NCBI GenBank assembly: GCA_963788185.1 | Contig: CAWBGE010000022.1 | Span: 1 to 64,000, forward strand | Source of the DNA: CAIWHR01 sp963788185 | Lineage (GTDB): Bacteria > Pseudomonadota > Gammaproteobacteria > Burkholderiales > Casimicrobiaceae | Length of the DNA stretch: 64,000 nt | Direction of reading: 5' to 3' | Shown: piece after piece, positions 1 through 8,560 of the stretch | Layout: each line of letters begins with the position of its first letter | Numbering within the stretch: position 1 is the stretch's first letter | The notes under the pieces: generated by a model | The model's database searches: none | Seen by the model: only the letters and a program-made list of their open reading frames with translations | Told to the model about the DNA's origin: nothing | Position numbers and translations under genes: made by a program

Positions 1-16
1 CCGCCCCGGGGGGAAC

Positions 17-1331
17 ATGCTCACCAATACCGAATGCGATAACGCTCGCGTCGGCGATGCGATCTATCGACTGAAGGATTCGCCGAATCTATTCCTGGTG
101 GTCTATCCCTCGGGCCGCAAGTCGTGGGAGTACCGCTACCAGGATCAAGGCAAGGCGAAGGCACTGATCCTCGGCGAATACGGCCACCGGACGCCTGCCC
201 TCGGCCCTCGAGCGGCTCGTGCCAAGCGCGATGAGCCTGGCGACCGAGCGGGGCAAGGGCCGCGATCCCATTCTGGCTCGCAAGCTTGAGCGGGGTCGGC
301 AGGAACAGGAACTGGACGCCCGCCGGGGCGAGCGGGAACGCAAGGTCGCGGAGAAGGCCCGTGAGAAGCTCGCGAAGCAGCGGGGCGCGATCACCGTCAA
401 GAGCATCGCCGACGATTGGATCAAGCGTTACCAGCCGCACTGGTCGCCTGCCCACGCGTGGCAGTGCCAGCAGTCCCTCCAGGATCACGTCTTCCCCGCG
501 ATAGGCTCCAAACATCCCGAGGCCGTCGAGTCCTCGCACATCCTCGACCTGATCGGCGGGCTGCTCGCCGACGGTAAGGTGGAAACGGCCCGGCGGGTCC
601 GGCAGCGACTCGATGCGGTCTTCGAACATGGCGGCCTCTACTTCGGGTTCAAGGCCAATCCCGTGGCTCTGGCCAAACGGGAACTCTCCCGGCGCTTCAA
701 GGTGGCGGCCTCGGCCAATCCAGAAGAGCATTTCCCTTGTGTGCCCACGGACCAGATCCCCCAGTTGCTGCGGGCGATGCGTGCCTATGTCGGCAGCCCG
801 GTGACCCGATCACTGCTCTGGTTCGTGTGCCTGACTGGATGCCGGACCGGTGAGGCCCGCGGCGCGACGTGGGACGAATTCGATCTCGACGCCGGACTAT
901 GGAAGATCCCCGGCAAGCGGATGAAGGGGAAGCGTCCGCATGTGGTCTATCTCGCGCCGGCAGTCGTGGCGTTGCTCCGCGACCTGAAGAGCCACAATCC
1001 GGATCTGCCGTGGGTGTTCCCGCACCCGACGCGCAAGGACAAGCCGGCTAGCGAGAACGCGATCCTGTTCGCACTGGCGGCGATCGGCTTCAAGGGGAAA
1101 CAATCCGGACACGGCTTTCGGCGGATCTTCTCGACCTTGGCGAACGAATCGGGCTTGCATAGGAAAGACGTGATCGAGCATGCAATCGCGCACAAGGAAC
1201 GGGATGCAGTGCGAGCCGCCTACAACGAAGCGCAGTATGTCGAGGAACGAAAGCGCCTCGCGAATTGGTACGTGGACGAGCTGGCGCGCTTGGAGGCAGG
1301 TACACAGGCCAAGGTGGTCTCGATCCGATAA
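17..1331 (+). pseudogene. P4-type tyrosine recombinase (integrase), frameshifted
   Basis: This is a prophage/genomic-island integrase of the P4 family, which joins element and chromosome DNA through a covalent 3'-phosphotyrosine. An N-terminal DUF4102-like part reads in one frame from ATG 17 to about 200. The rest continues in another frame from about 219 to 1331, so the gene holds one frameshift near 200-240. Counting from 219, the catalytic set is present: R209 in GCRTGEA, the HGFR box (H298, R301), H325 in AHKE and the nucleophile Y335 in RAAYN. Only the junction is damaged. It lies at the window edge, so any tRNA or attachment site would be further left. It may be a pseudogene or carry a sequencing indel; the family assignment is firm, the intactness is not. 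Confidence 0.85.
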
Positions 1332-1440
1332 CCGCATACGCTGCGCCGACGGGGCGAAAACCGGGCACCCCACCCGGCTGGCGTGGCGTTCCGAATTGGG
1401 GGCGCCGAGGCAGCGCCATGAAACGGAAGCGACTGCCAAG

Positions 1441-3675
1441 TCATGTTTGGTGTGCGCTGGGGAAGGGTGAACGACCTGGGCTGCCCGCTTCGGTCCTGCC
1501 CTCAAGTGGGGGGGAGGGGGGTGAATCCCCCCGATCAACACTGCAACACTGCAACACTTCCCGCGTGGGGAGGATGCCGATAGCCGCAGGGATGGGCTCG
1601 CCGAGGCAGAGCCGGGCGGGGCGGCCCTTGTGGTCTTCGCGGTTGCGCAGAAATCCCTGCTGCACGGCCGCAGCCGCGCGCCTCGAGACTGCACTCTTGT
1701 CGAGCCCCATCACCTGGGCGAGCTGCGCGAGGCTGACTTCATCGCTCCCCGCTGCGAGGATGCGGCTGATCGCCTCGACGGTCTCCCGGATAGCCGGCGA
1801 CACGGTCGCCTCGATCCCCTCGGCGAGGATCTCCGCCAGCAGGTCGCGCACCGCCTCGTAGTCCTCCAGCGTGGCGAGAATGCGCCCGGCGCTGTCGCGT
1901 GCGCGCGTTGCCTGGTGCAGGAGGGCGTGGGCGCGGATGAGGTTCAGCAGTTGACCAAAGTCCCGCCGCAGGCGCACCGCAATGGGCGGAATGCATTCGG
2001 CCAGTGCCGGGGCGAACGGAATCTCCACCCGGTGCTCGCCGCGCGCGATCCACTGCTGCAAGGCAATCCATGGTGCCGGGTCGAAGTCGGCCCGCGTCGA
2101 ATGGGCGATCGCCCGCATGACCTCCCGCGTCTGCGCCCGGGTGTCGGTGACCTGCAGCGACAACAGCCGCGTTTCGTTCTCCGGATGCAGTCGCACCGCC
2201 GTGGTGGTCACGATGAGTCCAGTCGGCCCTTCCTTCTCGATGCGGCGTGGCACCAGGCCGGAGGCCTGCCGTTCGACCATCTCGTAGACGATGCGCCCCT
2301 CGGACAAGAGCGAGCGGACCAGGTAGCTCGCGAACTCGCCCATCATGCCGGCCGCTTCGTAAATCACCAGGAACCGGTGCTTGAGCTCCGCCTCGGTGTA
2401 AGCCAGCGCCCGATCGCTGATCGCCGTCAGGCAGTACACCGCTTCGGCCGGAAAGAAGCGCAGCACCGTCTCGACGCTGAAGCTCTTGCCGCCCGAACTG
2501 GGACCCTTCACGGCCACGGACACCGGCCGTGGCAGAAACCGGGAGGTCAGCGCCAGATAGAGGAGCTTCGCATTGCGCTCCTCCCCGACCGCACCGGCGC
2601 TCCGGTAGGCGTCGGCGAACGCGTCCAGTATCCGCGGCTGCTCGGCGATGGGGCGGCACCGCGCCCACGCCGCGCTGGCGGCCCTTGCCTCCTGGGCCGC
2701 GAGCAGCCGGGCGACGGGCCGTGCCCGTGCCAGCGCCTCCTGCAGCCGGGTCTTGAACGACTCCGGATCGGCGCAGTGCATCGCGCTGGGGTCCTTGAAC
2801 GGGCCCAGCTCCACCAGGAAGGCACGCTCGCGCATTGCGGAGCGCTCGATCCAGCGCTGCACCGCCTGCCCACCGGCGTCGGGTTCGACGACGACATAGA
2901 TCCGCTCGATGCCGACGAGCTCCGCTGCATCCCGGGCTTCGTTCCAGAGGCCGGCGCCGGGAATGCCCAGCGCCGGAACGTCGTGGAACCAGAGCGTGTG
3001 GCAGTCGGACTCACCCTCGACCAGCACCACGTACTCCGGCGCTCCGAGCCGCCACAGGCCGTAGAGTCGTGGCTTGTCGCCCTTGCGCCAGGCGAAGCGC
3101 CGATCGCGATCGCTGTCCTTGTCCAGGCAGAGTCGGATCCGCACCGCAACCTCGTTGCCGTCACGGCCAAAGTACGGAATCCGCAGCGCCGGGCCCCCGA
3201 GATAGCGGATCTCGGTCAGGTCGAGGGTGCGCAGGAACGCTTCCGGCAGCTGTTTGCGCGCCGCGTAGCGTTGCACTGTTGCACGGTTGCAGTGTTGATC
3301 GGGGGGATTGACCCCCCCTCCCCCCCTCGCTGCAGCGATCGAAGGCGCGGCCGGCGCAGCGACGGTTCGACGGGCCTTGCCCGAAGGGCTCTGGACGTAG
3401 CCGTGCCGTTCGGCTTCGTAGAAGAGGGTGGCGAGGCTGATGCCGCCGTCCGGGCGCAGCGAACGCCAGACGCGGCGGGCATCGGTCGCACGGTAGCGCT
3501 CGCTCGATTGGCTCCAGTCGTTCCACAGCTGGAAGCCGTCCTCGCCCAGGCCCGCCTTGATCGCCATGCCGATCCGCACCCACAGCTCGCGATCGTCGGC
3601 AGGAATGTGGCGCAACGCGACCTCGATGCGCGGACGTTCATCGAGACCGCCCGGCAGGCCTACCGCGGCGGGCAT
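1441..3675 (-). CDS. Element-encoded primase/helicase-like replication protein (PriCT-2, Toprim, P-loop)
   Basis: The 744-residue protein looks like an island or phage-satellite replication protein. In order it shows a PriCT-2-like region (about 15-95), a Toprim-like fold (E220 in VEGESD and E264-P-D near 264-266), a Walker A motif GPSSGGKS (391-398), an acidic strand LVIYEAA (about 436-442) and a C-terminal winged-helix-like segment (about 640-690). It begins 3 bp after the AlpA-like gene with no clear Shine-Dalgarno, so the two are probably translationally coupled. Residues about 118-130 (a glycine run then NPPDQHCN) are encoded by one arm of a long inverted repeat whose other arm lies at the 3' end of the gene, which makes this stretch look inserted. 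The exact enzymatic role is inferred from motifs. Confidence 0.75.
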   Translation of the reverse strand: MPAAVGLPGGLDERPRIEVALRHIPADDRELWVRIGMAIKAGLGEDGFQLWNDWSQSSERYRATDARRVWRSLRPDGGISLATLFYEAERHGYVQSPSGKARRTVAAPAAPSIAAARGGGGVNPPDQHCNRATVQRYAARKQLPEAFLRTLDLTEIRYLGGPALRIPYFGRDGNEVAVRIRLCLDKDSDRDRRFAWRKGDKPRLYGLWRLGAPEYVVLVEGESDCHTLWFHDVPALGIPGAGLWNEARDAAELVGIERIYVVVEPDAGGQAVQRWIERSAMRERAFLVELGPFKDPSAMHCADPESFKTRLQEALARARPVARLLAAQEARAASAAWARCRPIAEQPRILDAFADAYRSAGAVGEERNAKLLYLALTSRFLPRPVSVAVKGPSSGGKSFSVETVLRFFPAEAVYCLTAISDRALAYTEAELKHRFLVIYEAAGMMGEFASYLVRSLLSEGRIVYEMVERQASGLVPRRIEKEGPTGLIVTTTAVRLHPENETRLLSLQVTDTRAQTREVMRAIAHSTRADFDPAPWIALQQWIARGEHRVEIPFAPALAECIPPIAVRLRRDFGQLLNLIRAHALLHQATRARDSAGRILATLEDYEAVRDLLAEILAEGIEATVSPAIRETVEAISRILAAGSDEVSLAQLAQVMGLDKSAVSRRAAAAVQQGFLRNREDHKGRPARLCLGEPIPAAIGILPTREVLQCCSVDRGDSPPSPPLEGRTEAGSPGRSPFPSAHQT
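1505..1556. repeat. Inverted repeat arm A (about 50 bp, with internal G/C hairpin)
   Basis: A run of G, a TGAAT core, a run of C, then GATCAACACTGCAACACTGC. The reverse complement recurs at 3271-3326 with only a few differences. Each arm can fold internally because G6-TGAAT-C6 pairs with itself, and each carries tandem TGCAACAC-like units. The arm lies in the last 40 codons of the primase-like gene. Confidence 0.8.
3271..3326. repeat. Inverted repeat arm B (matches 1505-1556 in opposite orientation)
   Basis: The tract GCAGTGTTGATCGGGGGG followed by ATTGA and a C run is the reverse complement of arm A. It lies inside the primase-like gene about 1.7 kb from arm A and encodes the glycine-rich linker between the PriCT-2 and Toprim parts. 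Confidence 0.8.
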
Positions 3676-3678
3676 CGG

Positions 3679-3900
3679 CTAGCGGCCGCGCTGCGGCCGG
3701 CTGCGCTCGATGCGGGTCTCGATCCAGCGCTCGATCTCGGCTTCGAGCCAGCCCACCGCGCGCGGCCCCAGGGACACCTGGGTGGGAAACTCGCCCGCCT
3801 TGATGCGCAGGTAGATCGTGCTTCGGGAAAGTCCGGTGCGCGCCTTCACCTGAGTCATGCGCAGGAGCGTGGCGGTGGGCCTTGGGATGCTGTCGGTCAT
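3679..3900 (-). CDS. AlpA-like helix-turn-helix regulator/excisionase
   Basis: A 73-residue AlpA/MerR-like DNA-binding protein. Such proteins activate or direct excision of P4-like elements. The fold is recognised from LLRMTQVKARTGLSRSTIYL, followed by the typical basic wing and the W-LE-EIERWI helix (here GWLEAEIERWIETR). I chose the ATG at 3900 because AAGGA lies 7 nt upstream; a longer frame starting at 3948 has no such site. It sits directly upstream of the primase-like gene and is transcribed with it, the usual order in small integrative elements. The insertion sequence ends 94 bp upstream and may have replaced or separated its promoter. Confidence 0.85.
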   Translation of the reverse strand: MTDSIPRPTATLLRMTQVKARTGLSRSTIYLRIKAGEFPTQVSLGPRAVGWLEAEIERWIETRIERSRPQRGR

Positions 3901-3994
3901 GATGAGTCCTTGGTGGTCGTTGCTGAACGCACGGAAATCATTCCACAACGAAGCACCGAACTCGCGCCGAATCTGAATCTCGATGCGACCATTA

Positions 3995-5095
3995 CTCAGC
4001 AGTCGCCAATATAGGCGACAGAAGGGGCACGGAAGAATGAACGCACGAGACGAGGCATTTGCTGCAACCGTGCGAGTTGCTCCTCAATCTTGTCGCGCAG
4101 TTTCTCGCCCTGTTGCAGTGGGCGCCTTGCGGTGCCCGTCCGTTTGACATGACTCCACACCAACTCGTCCGGATTCAGGTCGGGGGCATAGCCCGGCAGG
4201 AAGTGCAAGGTCAGTCGCCCTTCGGTCGCGGCCACGTAATCGCGCACGATCGCCTTCTTGTGTGCCGGCAGGCTGTCGAGCACCAGATGGAGCGGCCTCC
4301 GGCGGTACTTCATCATTTGCTGCAGCAACTCGATGAACAGTTCGGCATTGAGCGCGCCCTCGTAGGTGCAGAACCAGAATGCGCCATTGGCATTGATCGC
4401 CGAAGCGGCGCTGAAGGATTGCCGCTGCCCGGGCCGACGCACTACCGGCGTCTGGCCTCGTACGCCCCAGGTCTTGCCATGGACCGTATCGGCGCGGAAG
4501 CCGGACTCATCCCAGAAGAAGATGTCAGCGCCCTGTGCCTTGGCTTGCCTGGCGATGGCCGGGTAGGTTTCCCGTTGCCAGCGCTCGATGGCTTCGGGAT
4601 CGCGCTGGTAGGCACGTTGCAACGGCTTCTGCGGCGTCAGCCCGAGCTTCGCCAGCAGTTCACCGACCGCGGTCAGCCCAAGGTGCACGCCAAACTTCCG
4701 GTCGATCAACTCGGCCACCACCGCGCGCGTCCACAAACCAAAGTCCAAACCGTACTGGCGCGGGTCACGGCCATTGATCCAGCGGAACACCTGCCGCTCC
4801 TGCGCCGGCGTCAGGCTGCGCGGCCGTCCCGTCGCTTTGGTCGACCGCAGCGCCTTGATCCCGACGCCCGGTTGCAGCGCCGCCTTGAGCCACTTGTAAA
4901 TCGTCGTGCGATGGAAACCGTAGGCGGAAATCACCTCCGCCGCGGACTCGCCGTCGCGCACCCGCTCCACCGCCATCAGCCGAATCGCCTCCTGCGTCTG
5001 CCGATCCAATGAACGACCGTCTCGTTTCATAAACAGTGAGATCGTTGACCTTGCAAACAGTTCCACATTTGTCTACTTATTTACCGACTAGTGAG
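3995..5095 (-). mobile_element. IS630-family insertion sequence, complete (1101 bp)
   Basis: The element is bounded by imperfect terminal inverted repeats. Reading inward from each end including the flanking TA, both begin TACTCA-NN-AGTCG, and about 24 of the first 35 positions match. A TA dinucleotide flanks each side (3993-3994 and 5096-5097), the target-site duplication expected for IS630/Tc1-mariner elements. The transposase fills almost the whole length. It sits upstream of the AlpA-like gene within the integrated element. Confidence 0.88.
3996..5030 (-). CDS. IS630-family transposase
   Basis: A DDE transposase that moves the surrounding element into TA targets. The N-terminal half has a helix-turn-helix (GYGFHRTTIYKWLKAAL) and a second winged-helix region. 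The catalytic triad is visible as D in FWDESGF, D in LVLDSLPAHK and E in DLNPDELVW, with the family's spacing. Length is 344 residues from the ATG at 5030, which is usual; a start at 5066 is also open but reaches into the terminal repeat. The stop codon overlaps the left terminal repeat. No frame damage was seen, so the protein looks functional. Confidence 0.9.
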   Translation of the reverse strand: MKRDGRSLDRQTQEAIRLMAVERVRDGESAAEVISAYGFHRTTIYKWLKAALQPGVGIKALRSTKATGRPRSLTPAQERQVFRWINGRDPRQYGLDFGLWTRAVVAELIDRKFGVHLGLTAVGELLAKLGLTPQKPLQRAYQRDPEAIERWQRETYPAIARQAKAQGADIFFWDESGFRADTVHGKTWGVRGQTPVVRRPGQRQSFSAASAINANGAFWFCTYEGALNAELFIELLQQMMKYRRRPLHLVLDSLPAHKKAIVRDYVAATEGRLTLHFLPGYAPDLNPDELVWSHVKRTGTARRPLQQGEKLRDKIEEQLARLQQMPRLVRSFFRAPSVAYIGDC

Positions 5096-5097
5096 TA

Positions 5098-5638
5098 AAC
5101 GCTTGACAGCCGCAAAGATGTCCGAGGACGTCACGCCGCGCTATGGCGAGAATCCATCGCCTCGGGGACCTGCTCGCGGGCCGTAGCATGCGGACTTCTC
5201 CTCTTGCGGTAGCGTCGAAAGGCATTCAGGGAGCGATGCGGAGTTCCGCCCAGCGCGCAGCGATGACTTCGGCCACGGCACATTCGACGTCCGGCGACCA
5301 GCCGAAATGATCCGGACGGGGCTCGGCTTTATCCCCGTGGCGTCCGATGCTGGGCAATGCGGGCCCAGACCGAGGGTCCAGGGTGGTCGTGCAGATCTAC
5401 TGGCGACACCAGCGGACTCGCGCCCGGGCCGAGGACTGCAGACTGAACGGATTGGCGTTGGCGCGGTGGAACCAGCGCCAAGATCGAGCCCGACGTGCGG
5501 AACGAGCCTCGGCTTCGCGCGCGCCGAGTCAACCTGGCTGATGCACGTTGCGCATCGCCGGTCGCTATTATGAGAATCCAATCCTGAGTCACCCCGCGCA
5601 ATCAACCGAACAACACGCCACGAGCGTTCGACGGACTG
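5098..5638. other. Intergenic stretch without a convincing gene
   Basis: These 540 bp lie between the right end of the insertion sequence and the 3' end of the second recombinase. Open frames on both strands here are short, arginine-rich and resemble no family I recognise. No tRNA, clear terminator or repeat was found. Confidence 0.5.
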
Positions 5639-6583
5639 CTACCGACCGCAATAAACTGCCGTGACCTGCTCCCGCTCGTGCCCGAGCTCGCGGCTGATGG
5701 TCAGCCGTGCGTCGCGATCGATCAACTTCTGCTCGCGCGTAAGCTCCTTCGATCGTGGTCCGCCGGCGGCCGGTGCGGACCAGCCGGTCAGTTCCCGGTA
5801 GCGCTCCTGAGCGTACTGATGGCGGTGACCATGGACCCGGTGGATGCCGGCCCGATCGCACTGGTACTCGAAGCGGCGCAGCTGCTGCACGTAGCTCCGG
5901 TCGGCCGGAATCAGGCTGCCCCTGCCGGCGACCTGCTTGGCCTCGTCCAGGACTTGGCGCTGCTCGACCTGGCGAATCGGGATCGCGCGGGCGCGACCGC
6001 CTTTGGTCCAGCTGTCCTTGAGCACGAGCCGGTCGCCGCGGTCCGCCCAGGCCGGCTGGATCTTGAGCGACTCCTCCCGCCGCAGGCCGAACGCCGCCTG
6101 CAGTTGGAGGGATGCCCGGGAGTACGGGTCGGTGACCTGGGCGAGGTCGCCGGCAGTCAGTGGGCGGGCTTTGCTGACGTTGGTCACGTACCGGCGGTCG
6201 GCAATGCCGTAGGCGTCGTTGCTCTTGGCGACGACGTTGGCCTTGCCGATCTTCTCCGCCCACCAGCGCAGTTCGGTCATGCGATTCTTGACCGTGCCTG
6301 TGCTCAACCCCTCGGCGGTCCAGCGCGCCACCAAGCACTCGACGTGCCTAGGCTTCAGGCTATGGGCATGCATGTTCACGAAGCCCATCTCCCGCAGTTG
6401 GTTGGCGACCAAGGTGAGGATGCGTTCCCGGTCGGCCTGGGTGGCAAAGCTGCCGTCCCGATTGCGGGCACAGAGTTGCTTCAGTTCGTAGTTCAAGGCT
6501 TGCATCGGCCTCTCGGTAGGGGCGGTTCGCTTCGTTGCTGCCGGTGTCTGTGCAGGTCTGGTCAGTGTTTCTGTCCGTCTCAC
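5639..6583 (-). CDS. Tyrosine recombinase (phage integrase, Integrase_1-like)
   Basis: A 314-residue site-specific recombinase, distinct from the P4-type integrase at the window start. The N-terminal part (about 30-115) is a core-binding helical region. The catalytic part has R168/R169 (FGLRREES), K194 (WTKGGRARAIPI), the HxxR box HGHR (H251, R254), H302 (LGHER) and Y311 (VTAVYCGR) four residues from the C-terminus. The layout fits the Phage_integr_N/Integrase_1 type found in integrative elements. M27 at 6505 is an alternative start; the upstream residues are low complexity. Two different recombinases in 7 kb suggest nested or successive integrations. Confidence 0.85.
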   Translation of the reverse strand: MRRTETLTRPAQTPAATKRTAPTERPMQALNYELKQLCARNRDGSFATQADRERILTLVANQLREMGFVNMHAHSLKPRHVECLVARWTAEGLSTGTVKNRMTELRWWAEKIGKANVVAKSNDAYGIADRRYVTNVSKARPLTAGDLAQVTDPYSRASLQLQAAFGLRREESLKIQPAWADRGDRLVLKDSWTKGGRARAIPIRQVEQRQVLDEAKQVAGRGSLIPADRSYVQQLRRFEYQCDRAGIHRVHGHRHQYAQERYRELTGWSAPAAGGPRSKELTREQKLIDRDARLTISRELGHEREQVTAVYCGR

Positions 6584-7915
6584 CGCGCCTGGGCGGGGCG
6601 AGATTTACAAGGGACGTCGGGACACCACTCCCGGTTGTGCCGTTTGGTTACTGCTGGCCACCGCGGCACGCGGTGCTTGGCGTCGATGTCGCTCCCTGTG
6701 GGGAGTCGCTGCATCGATTCGAGCCCTTGACCCAGGGTTCATGGGGACGCCGTGGCGGCGCGTCTTGACGCCCGCAAGGTGCGGGCAAACGACGAGCCGC
6801 ATTGCACGGCCCAACAGCGATGACGATGGGTCGGGGTGCCCATCACTTGGGGAGGTCACCTGCGCCAGCGGCACGCAACTCCATGTCGGAGCAGGGGATC
6901 GGCGCGTCGTCACTACCGGCTCCGCCGCCAGTAACGACGCGCGCTGGGCCAGGAGGATGGGCGCACGGATCCACGCCGATTGCGGCGGCAGCACAAGGCT
7001 GCAGCACGCGAACGGCGGGAGCTGGCGCACGTCACATGGGACGACAGCGTTCGCACCGACGAACGCCACCGGCAGTCCCGATGCCGGGGCTTGCTACGGC
7101 ACGGCGCAATGTCGGTTGCGATTGCGCCAGGGCCTGACGATGCTGCGGCAATGCACAACCTGCCGCACCGTGACTTTCGACTGAACCTCAAGCCCGGCGG
7201 GGCGCGCCGGCTTTCAGAGGCAGGACGGCATTGGGCGCCGATCGCTCGGCAAAGGGCGACGCGTGAGGAGCGTCAGTCCGGCCTGGCGTGGCCAACGTAC
7301 TGCAACAAACCAAGAGGGGCGCCGCCCGACTCGGACGGCATGGGGCGCACTGTCGCTCTGGGCGACGGTCGCTGTCCACCGGAAAATGAATAGTTGCATC
7401 GTCGGTTTTCGGGGTGCCCGACCATTGGCGGCGCCGGCGTATCGGCATAAGCGGCAATGACTGGCCCCCTACGGAAGATCAAGGTGGAATGACGAAGGTC
7501 CGCTGCATCCTGGGTGCGGCCATTCGGCTGGCGCGGGGGAGTGGCCGTCACCGGCCATAAGTTGACGTTGACCCGCGCTGGCAGTGCGTCGGCTTCAGGC
7601 AGGAAGCAGTCCTTCACCAACCGCAGAACTCCGTCCGGCACTGGACAGCACGCGGTCCGGCCGGCAGGGCCTTCTCATGCATTTCCCGGCCCTTCATCCC
7701 CGGAGGGAGGGCAGTGTCTATTCCATCTCGACCCGTTGCTGACGTTGGGCCAATCGGAGGGGCCTGTTGAGACCGGGGGGAAGCCATGACCCCGATCGGA
7801 GCATCGGCCCCGGCCGGGTGTCGTCGTTTGCCGCTGAGGGGAGATTGTTTGCGCCGCCGGCGCGCCGGGCGCGCTCGGGCCACTGCGCAGAACGACAGCG
7901 GGCCGGTGATTGCCG
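6584..7915. other. Gene-poor 1.3-kb stretch at the element edge
   Basis: No frame here has the codon pattern or motifs of a known protein; the longer ones on both strands are rich in R, P, S and A and overlap one another. The stretch contains a strong hairpin at 6902-6942 and a terminator-like GC stem at 7190-7214 that lacks a long T run. It is probably degraded element DNA or the junction to chromosomal sequence. Confidence 0.5.
6902..6942. repeat. Long hairpin (13-bp arms, 15-nt loop)
   Basis: GCGCGTCGTCACT and AGTAACGACGCGC can pair with a single mismatch around a 15-nt loop. It lies in the gene-poor stretch next to the second recombinase. No T run follows, so a simple intrinsic terminator is unlikely; a recombination or structural site is possible but unproven. 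Confidence 0.6.
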
Positions 7916-8554
7916 TCAACCCTTCAGCGTTCGCATGAGATCGCGCGAGCGCAGCAGGTGCAGGATGGCCTGCTCCTGTGCTTCGCGGGCATCCCGCCGC
8001 AGCACGGCATCGACGATCGCCTGGTGCTCGGGCAGCGTCTCGCTGGGAGGGCGGACGAGTCCGCGCAGGTTGCTCTTCAGCAGGTAGCCCGAGCTGCGCA
8101 TCAGTTCGAGCAGGAACGGGTTACCCGAGTACTCGATGATGCTCTCGTGGAACTGCTTGTCCGCGCGCAGATACTCGTCGTGACGCGACTCGGGCATCGA
8201 TGCCTCGAAGCCGTCGAAAGCGTGGACGATCCTGCCCATGTCGGCGGGCTCGTTCCTTTCGACGCACAGGCGAATGGCCATCCCTTCGAGCCCCGCGCGC
8301 AGCTCGAAGATCGGCATCAGCTCTTCCCAGCTGTAGGCGTGCACGAAGTAGCCCTGGCGGCTGCGCTGCTCGATCAGGCGCTCGCCGGTCAGGCGACTCA
8401 ACGCGTCGTTGATCGGCGTCTGGCTTACACCGAGCATTTCCGACAGTTCGAGCTTGTTGATCTTGACGCCAGCGGGCAGCACACCATCGTCGATCATTTG
8501 GCGAAGCTTCTCGTAGGCCAGGTCGGACAGTGCCTTGTTCTCGATCTTTGACAT
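7916..8554 (-). CDS. GntR-family regulator with FCD domain
   Basis: A 212-residue transcription factor of the FadR/FCD subfamily. The winged helix-turn-helix covers about 8-72 (SEMLGVSQTPINDALSRL is the recognition region). The all-helical FCD ligand domain covers about 79-205 with the usual metal-site residues D132, H136, H177 and H199. These proteins bind operators near their own operon and release them when a sugar acid or similar metabolite binds. It starts 6 bp after the BKACE-GntR fusion gene and is last in a leftward operon with it and the isomerase gene. A fragment of a close paralogue survives at 18620-18764, evidence that the locus was once duplicated. The ligand is unknown. Confidence 0.92.
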   Translation of the reverse strand: MSKIENKALSDLAYEKLRQMIDDGVLPAGVKINKLELSEMLGVSQTPINDALSRLTGERLIEQRSRQGYFVHAYSWEELMPIFELRAGLEGMAIRLCVERNEPADMGRIVHAFDGFEASMPESRHDEYLRADKQFHESIIEYSGNPFLLELMRSSGYLLKSNLRGLVRPPSETLPEHQAIVDAVLRRDAREAQEQAILHLLRSRDLMRTLKG

Positions 8555-8560
8555 GCGTGC

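Noticed and set aside
1630..4014. A 794-codon open frame on the plus strand opposite the primase and AlpA genes
   Set aside because: It is the GC-rich shadow of the minus-strand genes; its residues are rich in R, G, A and H without motifs, and the opposite strand shows clear domains.
7190..7214. GC-rich stem as an intrinsic terminator
   Set aside because: The stem has a bulge and only three T residues follow; no gene ends just before it.
6605..7393. Overlapping short frames on both strands in the gene-poor stretch
   Set aside because: Low-complexity residue content, mutual overlap and no ribosome sites or motifs.
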